A stretch of DNA of 64,000 bases. It comes from Reticulascus tulasneorum (lineage: Eukaryota; Ascomycota; Sordariomycetes; Glomerellales; Reticulascaceae). The translations under genes and the position numbers were made by a program. Shown here piece by piece: positions 57,057 to 64,000 of the stretch (position 1 is the stretch's first letter; every line of letters begins with the position of its first letter). The notes beneath the pieces are model-generated. The model saw nothing but the letters and a program-made list of their open reading frames with translations. It made no database searches and was not told the origin of the DNA. The stretch covers positions 2,232,001 to 2,296,000 of the forward strand of contig LSAX01000003.1 in assembly GCA_001557505.1 (NCBI GenBank), read 5' to 3'.

Positions 57057-57728
57057 TGCGGATCGTGAAATATGGCTGTCTTTGTCGCTCGGTGGCCGGG
57101 TAGTACGGTATGTTTCGCAGGCGCGGGAGAGACAAAGGTCGTGATGATTAAGCCTCAGCGTTATGATATACCATATGACTGAGTCGTTTATCAGACAGAT
57201 AGGGTGTGCGAAGGGATATATAGTGTCCAATGATCAGATAGGCTTATGATTCCGTGCAATATCTGTTTGGCGGACCGTTTGAGGATCACTCACGGGATAG
57301 CCTGAGATGTCGTGTGAGGCTCTGCGAACTGATATGTGAACTCCCTAAGTGGGTATGCACCTCTGAGTTAGGAGAGCTTTAACATCAAAGTGCGAGATTT
57401 GATATTGACACTGTAATTCGCACTGTAACCGATTTGGCTTGTGATATCTGGCAGCTAAATGGATTTGCTACTCAGAACACGAAAAGCTAGCCGGATCAAG
57501 TGTTGAGAGTATCGGAATAGCTGCGCATGAAGTTCTCAGGACGCTATAACTCTTATTCACAAAACGGGGGACAAAGTATCTGACACTGAAGTCTGTTATG
57601 CCATGGCTCTACGCAATTAAAATACTTGCCCATGAATGGTATACACCCTTATGATACCCGATGCGCCAGGGGTTTCCTATGCCTCTGACCCGTAATCCCT
57701 ATCCATAACGCCTCAAACAAAACACGAC
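57057..57728. other. Intergenic region
   Basis: About 670 bp between the small membrane protein start and the TAG1-like stop (both minus). It should hold the former's promoter and the latter's 3' UTR. Nothing else seen. Confidence 0.4.
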
Positions 57729-60542
57729 TCAGAACCTAATATTCGCTCCGATTCCTTTTCCGTTATACCAAACGGTTTGCTTCCAGTTACCAATCCGTAC
57801 ACTAACGTTGGCCTTCGCATCCAATTTCAGGGATCCCCCCAGCGCCTTTTTCACAGCTTCGTACCCAACCGACCCCATGGACCAGTCTACGGGTAGTCTT
57901 GGTGTCAGCGATGCCCCTGGGGGTGCTGCGAATGGTAGGTCGTATTCTATCTGTCCAACAGGTTCTGTGTGATTGTAGTACGCTGTGGCGTTGACCCAAT
58001 CAATATATATAGTATTGTATTCCAAAGGGGAGACGAGAGTAAAGGCTGCAGTTGAAGAAAATATGTGAAAGGTGGCATCTCTGATGAAGTGTCCTTTATC
58101 ATCGGGGCCACCACCGGGCAGATCGAGCTTTGGTGCTGCAACTGTGATGTTGAGCTTGGAAAGCGCATCTCCGAGAATGGGCGCCCCAGGAATGCTGTCT
58201 CGATGCGCCCTGACATCGATTGTAACATTGTAACCAGACAAGTATTGTGACAGCAAATCTTTGGCAATCTGTTGGCTAATCTCGCCATCTGTGGACGGAT
58301 CCCAGGTGGCCCCGACAAGAAGATTCGTGTTGTTACCCTTAGTAATGTTCAAACCTTCGGCCGTAGCGCTGCCGATAATCGAGCCATTTTTGACAATATG
58401 AATGTTTATGTATGGGACATAAGCGGTGTAGGGCGTTGGGTTTGTAATGTTGACAAGGGCCTCCAAACGTAAGGAGTTCGACGTAGTGCTAAGCACCCTG
58501 ATGTCCCCAATCTGAGGCTGCAGGTTGCCAATCGTGGTTCCCGGGAGAGCTGGAGAACGTTAGCCGAAATCCGTGGAGCAACGACGCAAGCTCACCGATA
58601 GATGATTCGGTGACACACAATAATACCATCAATCCATGAGGAGACGAACAATATCGGAACTAATACGGACGTTTTACTGGGATCTTCCCCTCCGCAGGAA
58701 CATCCTTCAAAATGAGCTTCCCGAGGACCGTGTTAACCTTTACGGCAACGGAGGCTTTAACGTCCAAAAGAACGTTCTTGCCACCGAAGAGGAGTTTTTG
58801 CATAACCTCTGTGAATACATCGCTGTCGGTGATGTTCAGTGGAGCATCCACGACTCGTGACTGAATCTTCAGCATAGGCTCGTCCTTTCTGGTCGCATCC
58901 AACTTAGTCGAGTTTGCTGCTTGCCACCGTTGCAAGTTTAGCTCCCCTAACTTCTTCTTTTTGTAGAAGACATCAGCCGTGGCTCGAATGTTTGTGACAT
59001 TGATATCGAAGTTCATCTCCTTGGGGAGTGCCGCCAGTACTTCAATGGTACCAGAGACCTTGGGGTTGGCGTCAGAATCATCTGGGTCGAGCATAGGATT
59101 TGGCAGTTTGATGTCGACATCAGTCAATGAAAAGTTCTTGATGAAGTCATCAAAGCCCCTACCCGGAAACGGAATAGGAACTGTTATCTCAGACAGGATA
59201 TCTCCAATCCAGTCGGGTGTGTTGGAGTCTGGCAGCTTCTTTCCTCGAACGTATATGGTAGCTGGTTCACCATGGAGATACTGATCCAAAAATTTGTCGA
59301 GTGGTGATGACTTGGAGTTTGGGCAGGCTCGAGTCAAGGACTCGGGGATTTCTCGTATGATTCCTTGGGCATCGACGGTAACTTCGGACTGAGGGTGTAC
59401 AGCGACAGGTTTGGTTGTTGCATCCGCAACAAGGATATATCGATCGTACGGGTTGCAGTTTGGAACAAGAATATCAAACCCAAGTTCGGGAATATCCAAG
59501 CTTACGGGATACTTGTTGAACGCTGTGATCGAAACATCGGCCCCAACGGCCCTCCTCTGACCGCCAGGGAGAGGCACATCGCGGAAATTCAGCCGCGAGA
59601 TGTTGTACTTGGGAAGGGTCGGAATTTGCTTAGCTGCATAGAACATCAGTTTCGACGTCCAAAAAAGAAAATCATGATACAAAAGGCGACAGATGCTTGC
59701 TTAAACTAAAGAAACGCTTTTTCTCCAAAGTACAGGGAGGCAAAGGAACGGTAGAGTGATTGACCTTCAAAAACCAATGTCTCGGCAATGGCATGTGTGC
59801 CGAGGGGGAGTATCCCAGACTTCAAGTGAATGTTGGCTTTTCCCAGCACCCGCAAGCGATCAAGCTTCCCGTCCAACCAGTCGTTCGCGATAGTTCGATA
59901 GCCCTCCGCATCGCCCGGTGCGAGCTCCGCAACAAAATCCACCGAAGTGGTGTGTCCATCAACGATATTGATGGTCAAAGGGGGAACAGCCGCGGTCCCG
60001 AGCAGCATGTTGTCGTACTCAGGAAGGTACACGCTAACGCGGGTCTCCTCAGTTCCCAACTTCCTTACAATCCAGGTTGTCAATCTCCCAATGCGTCTCG
60101 ACGAGGGATCTTTGACCCTAGAACCGTCGAGGCGGAAATTCGCTTGGATGCGTGCCCGAACACCATTCGAAGTGATCGACTCCAGGGCCAGATTGGTGGG
60201 TTCTATCACAGCGGCCTGCTTTGCGTATTCCTCGACAGCCGCAGGCACAAAGAAGGCCCCAAGCATAATACCGACGGCTAAGATAGCCAGAACGAGCATG
60301 GCAATGATGGATGGCCATGGCGTGGATCGTTTTTTCTGGGTCTGCGACAACTGCACACTGCTCTCGTGCGAGCGGCCGGAAGCGACAGATCCGCCATCGG
60401 GATCGTCACGGTCGCCATCATATCTCGGGGTCGCGGAAGAGCTTGCGAGGAGAGGTGTAGACTCGGAGAGTGAATCGGTCTCATTTGACGTGGTCGCTGT
60501 AGCCTTGGGGGCCAGAAGCGGCGACCTCTCTGGATCTGACAT
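57729..60542 (-). CDS. TAG1: TAG1-like vacuolar membrane LEA-domain protein
   Basis: Resembles yeast Tag1 and fungal DUF3712/LEA-like proteins; Tag1 is a vacuolar membrane protein needed to end autophagy during prolonged starvation. Three exons: 60542..59765, 59633..58671, 58549..57729; introns of 131 and 121 nt; 853 residues. The cytosolic Ser/Pro/Asp-rich N-terminus contains two SPLLA/TPLLA motifs (residues 7-11, 29-33), dileucine-type vacuolar sorting signals. One transmembrane helix lies at about 79-101. The large lumenal part holds repeated beta-sandwich LEA-like units (IEPTNLALESITSNGVRARI; VSITAFNKYPVSLDIPELGF; LEALVNITNPTPYTAYVPYI) with many N-glycosylation sequons. Intron 2 has a weak donor (gtccgt), but only it keeps frame. 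Confidence 0.85.
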
Positions 60543-60840
60543 GATGCGTGGACGGTTATGGACAGGTGGAGATGCTGGCGTGATGGAACGGTTGAGAGTG
60601 TAGTTGAACTACCGTGGCAAGCTACTCATTGCCAGGATTTACTTCGAGATGCCGCTTGGCTTAAGCAGTAGTAGAGACAAGACAAAAGAGTGCGGTGAGA
60701 GTTGCGTGTGTCAGTTGTGGTTGTGATGATGATGTCAGGAAGCTCGCCTTCGTCCCAGGTCAGGCGTCTACCCACCTTGATTACGAGGTCACCTGGGCTG
60801 AAACCAATGAGGCGGGTGAATAAGGCTCACAGGAGGGGGT
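60543..60840. promoter_or_regulatory. TAG1-like gene promoter region, cut short by a transposon
   Basis: 298 bp between the TAG1-like start codon and the transposon edge. The promoter may continue on the far side of the insertion or be confined here. Nothing else seen. Confidence 0.4.
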
Positions 60841-60842
60841 TA

Positions 60843-60888
60843 AGATAAATGACCCTACGGCCGCACCCCCCCTACAACCGCACCCTTA
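60843..60888 (+). repeat. Left terminal inverted repeat
   Basis: Begins AGATAAATGACCCTACGG and ends ACCCTTA. It pairs with 62162-62207 except for AA in place of GG at 60876-60877. Confidence 0.9.
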
Positions 60889-62161
60889 CCTTACACTTTC
60901 AGACTTTAATAGAATTATAGAGTAATATAAATAAAATCTTATAAAATTATCTTATATATATTAATAATGAAAGATTATATAACAAAAGTCTTTTTTAATA
61001 TATCTCTGGTAAATAAAAAGATATAATAGATTTAAGTTAATATATAAAATTTTTATATTATTAATATATTAATTAATCTTATAAATTAAAAATAAGAAAA
61101 AATATTATATTAAAACTTTAATTTATATATTTAATTTATGAACTTAGTTTTATTAAATTAATTAGTCTTTTAATATTATAGATTTATTTAAAATATCAAT
61201 ATATATATCTAGATAATATAAATAACTATATTTAAATAAAAAAAAGAATAAAATTAATTTAACTAATATTTTTATTATATTATATATTAATATAAGATAT
61301 AAAGGTTATATAGTTTATTATTATTAAGTTTTCAATTTAATATAAAATCTTTATAATTAAAAATTAATAATTTGCTAAAATAAATTATTTTAAGTTTAAT
61401 ATAAGATAATAAAATCTAAAATATATATCTAATATTCTTATTTATTATAATTAATATTATTAAAAGTTAAAAATAAAATTTTAAAGCTTTTTATATTATA
61501 AAATTAAAAAAAGTTTTCTAAAAAGTTAAAATTTTATAAATATTAATTTTTTAAAATATAAAAACTTTATATTTCAAATTTTCAAAATTATATAAGTTAT
61601 TTATATAAAAGTAAAATATTATATATATTTTTTATATTTTTAATTTCTATATTATATTTATAATTTTAAAAAGTTAAATTTTATCTTTTTTAAGATAAAT
61701 AAATATATATAAAATTAAAAAATAAAATAAAATAAATCTTTTTAAAATATTATTATATATTTATATATTAAATATTTTATTAAGTAGATTTTATAAATTT
61801 AAATAATGTTATTAATTTAATATATTAATTTATATAATTAGTTTAAAAATGTTAATTCTTAATTAAATCTGATATATTAAAATATTATGAAATTTTAAAT
61901 TTCTTTTTATAATTAACTTTCTTATATAATAATATATTTTTATTATATTTAGTTTAAATTTATATCTTATTAATTAATCTTTTATATCTATAAATCTATA
62001 TATTATATAATTATTTAAATTTATTATATCTTCTTAATTAATATAGATATGAAAAAAAAAACCAAATATCTAAATTTTAATAATATTATTATATATATAC
62101 AAATTTTATTAGATTTATTTTATACTGTTCTATAATTTTAATAAAGCCTGAAAACGTAGGA

Positions 62162-62207
62162 TAAGGGTGCGGCCGTAGGGGGGGTGCGGCCGTAGGGTCA
62201 TTTATCT
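62162..62207 (-). repeat. Right terminal inverted repeat with internal 14-bp duplication
   Basis: Reverse complement of the left repeat. GTGCGGCCGTAGGG occurs twice (62167-62180 and 62184-62197), 17 bp apart; the same doubling exists in the left copy with two changes. Such subterminal repeats are common transposase-binding sites. Confidence 0.85.
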
Positions 62208-62209
62208 TA

Positions 62210-62901
62210 TTGTGATTGGCCCGCCGAAGCCTGCTGGCCCAGGCACGCCAGGCAAGCAAAAGCGCCCACATACCTCAGTGCACAGACCACTTCAGCTTAG
62301 TTACCACGAAACTACGGAGTAGTACGTAGAACAAGTTCTCTCGGGCTGTGGGTTGGTTGCATGGCCTGCAAGCCCACTGCATGGGATAAGTCGAAATTTT
62401 GGAGGACCCTACCCCGCCATACACCATGCAGAAATTTTTCGAGATAGCACATGATGGGCTGCAAGCCAGTGGATTACAGGGCCTTTCCAGCCAGTCAGGT
62501 CCTGGAGTTCTCGGTGCAGATGGGAATGATGGTGTGGAAGCAGAGACCTCAGACAGGGTGAAGCCATTTGCGATTTCGCTGGGACACTCAACAAGATCTG
62601 CAAACGCTCGTGTGACTCAGTTCGAAATTCCATTGGCTCTCGAAATTGAGAGCTTAATCTGAGGCTTCATATTCCAACATCTCGTACCTACGGAAGGGAG
62701 TATATTCATTGAACATAAGCTAGAAAGTGCCAGCTGCTAATCTGCCCCAGTACTCGTCACAGCTTGGGCGGCCAGTGTGTTATAAGTGATCTCATTGAAA
62801 AACTTACCCTGCACGGCGAAGCACAGTAACACCAACAAAAGCTTATCGCTGAGAACTCTCCCTTACCTACCCAAACATCTGTCACGACATCCATCTCAAA
62901 A
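62210..62901. promoter_or_regulatory. OTC promoter region
   Basis: About 690 bp between the transposon and the OTC start codon. It includes a CTACGGAGTAGTACGTAG stretch (near 62311-62328), an imperfect palindrome. One 87-codon frame (62399..62662) has no supporting features. Confidence 0.4.
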
Positions 62902-63980
62902 ATGAGGCAACCAGCAATCCGTCTGACTCGCCAAGCCTTCAATGGCCTCCAGTCTCGAGCCTACTCACAGGCAACTGGGCCCCGACATCTCATGTCAATT
63001 GCGGATCTGAGCCCGAGCGAGTTCGCGACCTTGGTTCGCAATGCTGCGTCCCACAAGAAAGCCATCAAGGCCGGTGCTGTCTCGACAGCCGTGGGCAGTA
63101 GCCTGTCGGGCAAGACGGTAGCTATGATGTTCAACAAACGAAGCACCAGGACTCGAGTGTCGACAGAAGCTGCTGTGGCTCTTCTTGGCGGCCATCCCAT
63201 GTTCCTGGGCAAGGACGATATTCAACTTGGGGTTCGTCATGCCAATTCAACTTGTAAAAGGGTTGCTCCAACTAACCTCCATCAAGGTCAATGAGTCGCT
63301 CTACGATACATCCAAGGTTATTTCTTCAATGACCTCCTGCATGGTTGCCCGGGTTGGACCACACTCGGACGTGGCCGACCTGGCGAAAGATTCGAGTGTT
63401 CCGGTAATCAACGCTCTATCTGACGACTACCACCCACTTCAGATCATTGCAGACTTTCTCACCATACACGAGGCCTTTCCTGCTTCCTCGGCGTCTTCGA
63501 GCAAGGCAGATCTCGGCCTCAATGGCCTGAAAATTGCCTGGATCGGTGACTCAAACAACGTGCTTTTTGATCTCGCCATTGCCTGTGTAAAAACGGGCGT
63601 GGACATCGCCGTTGCTTCCCCCGCCGGATATAGCATTCCTGACGCCATGAAGAAAGTAATTTCATCAGCTGCCACCGGTGTTTCTTCCCCTGGCAAGTTG
63701 AGTGAGACGACCGTCCCCGAAGAGGCTATCAGAAATGCAGACATCCTGGTCACAGACACGTGGGTTTCTATGGGTCAGGAAGCTGAAGCTCAAAAACGAT
63801 TGAAGGCATTTGCTGGGTATCAAATCACAAATGAACTGGCGAAAAAGGGAGGCGCCAAGGAAGGATGGAAATTCATGCACTGTCTGCCCCGTCACCCCGA
63901 AGAAGTTGCCGATGAGGTTTTCTATAGTGCCAGGTCACTTGTGTTCCCCGAGGCAGAGAACCGGTTATACGCAGCAATTG
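62902..63980 (+). CDS. argB: Ornithine carbamoyltransferase, mitochondrial (3' end outside window)
   Basis: Catalyses carbamoyl phosphate + L-ornithine to L-citrulline in arginine biosynthesis, in the mitochondrial matrix in fungi. Two exons are visible, 62902..63231 and 63287..63980, with a 55-nt intron (CTAAC branch site). A third exon lies beyond the window: the donor g|gtaagt begins at 63981. 341 complete codons are present. The presequence is basic ([21 protein letters not shown]). Carbamoyl-phosphate site STRTR at residues 81-85; [20 protein letters not shown]; ornithine-side [18 protein letters not shown]; and the HCLPR signature at 308-312. Only the last short segment is missing. Confidence 0.97.
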
Positions 63981-64000
63981 GTAAGTTATCCCCTGTTATT

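Larger units (their letters stand above)
60843..62207. mobile_element. RIP-degraded TIR transposon, Tc1/mariner-Fot1 type
   Basis: 1,365 bp bounded by 46-bp terminal inverted repeats (60843-60888 and 62162-62207; 44 of 46 positions match) and flanked on both sides by TA (60841-60842, 62208-62209), the target duplication of the Tc1/mariner/pogo-Fot1 superfamily. The interior (about 60895-62150) is almost entirely A and T, with no reading frame of note, the expected end state after heavy RIP. The TIR mismatches are both G-to-A in the left copy. Size is in the range of fungal Tc1/mariner elements, but no transposase remnant can be read, so the family assignment rests on TIR, TA and length only. 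Confidence 0.8.

Noticed and set aside
62399..62662. 87-codon ORF upstream of the OTC gene
   Set aside because: No motif, overlaps equally long antisense frame, and sits in a promoter-like stretch.

Overview
This window looks like nuclear chromosomal DNA of a filamentous ascomycete, most likely an Eurotiomycetes/Eurotiales-type mould. Reasons: genes are interrupted by many short introns (mostly 47-160 nt, GT..AG, with CTAAC/CTGAC-like branch sites); the gene set is fungal (Stc1-domain protein, RTA1-like gene, Zn2Cys6 factor, secreted GH15 glucoamylase with CBM20, TAG1/LEA-like vacuolar protein); there is repeat-induced point mutation (RIP) in two repeats; and intergenic DNA carries motifs such as TACCTAGGTA and TACTCCGTA. 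The species is not identifiable from the sequence alone. Exon boundaries below were joined by hand from reading frames, splice consensus and family conservation.

Layout. 0-15 kb is ordinary housekeeping DNA: an NDUFAF5-type complex I assembly methyltransferase (-), divergent from the AP-2 alpha adaptin (+); a small unknown membrane protein (+); a YggS/PLPBP-type PLP-binding protein (-); an unknown single-pass surface protein (-) divergent from a type II membrane protein (+); and a short SET-domain protein (-). 15.2-20.9 kb is a gene-poor stretch upstream of an unknown 918-residue low-complexity protein (+). 25-33 kb is a run of minus-strand genes: ribosomal protein L26, COX11, an FAD amine oxidase and an eight-exon sugar-porter MFS transporter.

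33-42.5 kb is accessory in character. Two direct copies of a previously unlabelled repeat (34.73-35.02 and 42.05-42.46 kb) bracket a 3'-truncated RTA1-like gene, a Zn2Cys6 regulator and a secreted alpha/beta hydrolase. The left copy is saturated with C-to-T/G-to-A changes relative to the right one, which is the mark of RIP. 42.6-57 kb returns to core genes: a coiled-coil protein (with a GC-AG intron), a pyruvate dehydrogenase kinase-family enzyme, an Stc1-domain protein, glucoamylase divergent from the SART-1/Snu66 spliceosome protein, and two small unknown genes. 57.7-60.5 kb holds the three-exon TAG1-like gene. 60.84-62.21 kb is a RIP-ruined 1,365-bp TIR transposon with a TA target duplication (Tc1/mariner/Fot1 type) and an almost pure A+T interior. 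The window ends inside the mitochondrial ornithine carbamoyltransferase gene.

The genes do not form one pathway. Linked themes are mitochondrial function (NDUFAF5, COX11, PDK-family kinase, OTC), starch/sugar use (glucoamylase, sugar porter), and genome defence (two RIP footprints in a genome encoding an Stc1-domain protein). The best candidate for something undescribed is the direct-repeat-bracketed RTA1/regulator/hydrolase segment.
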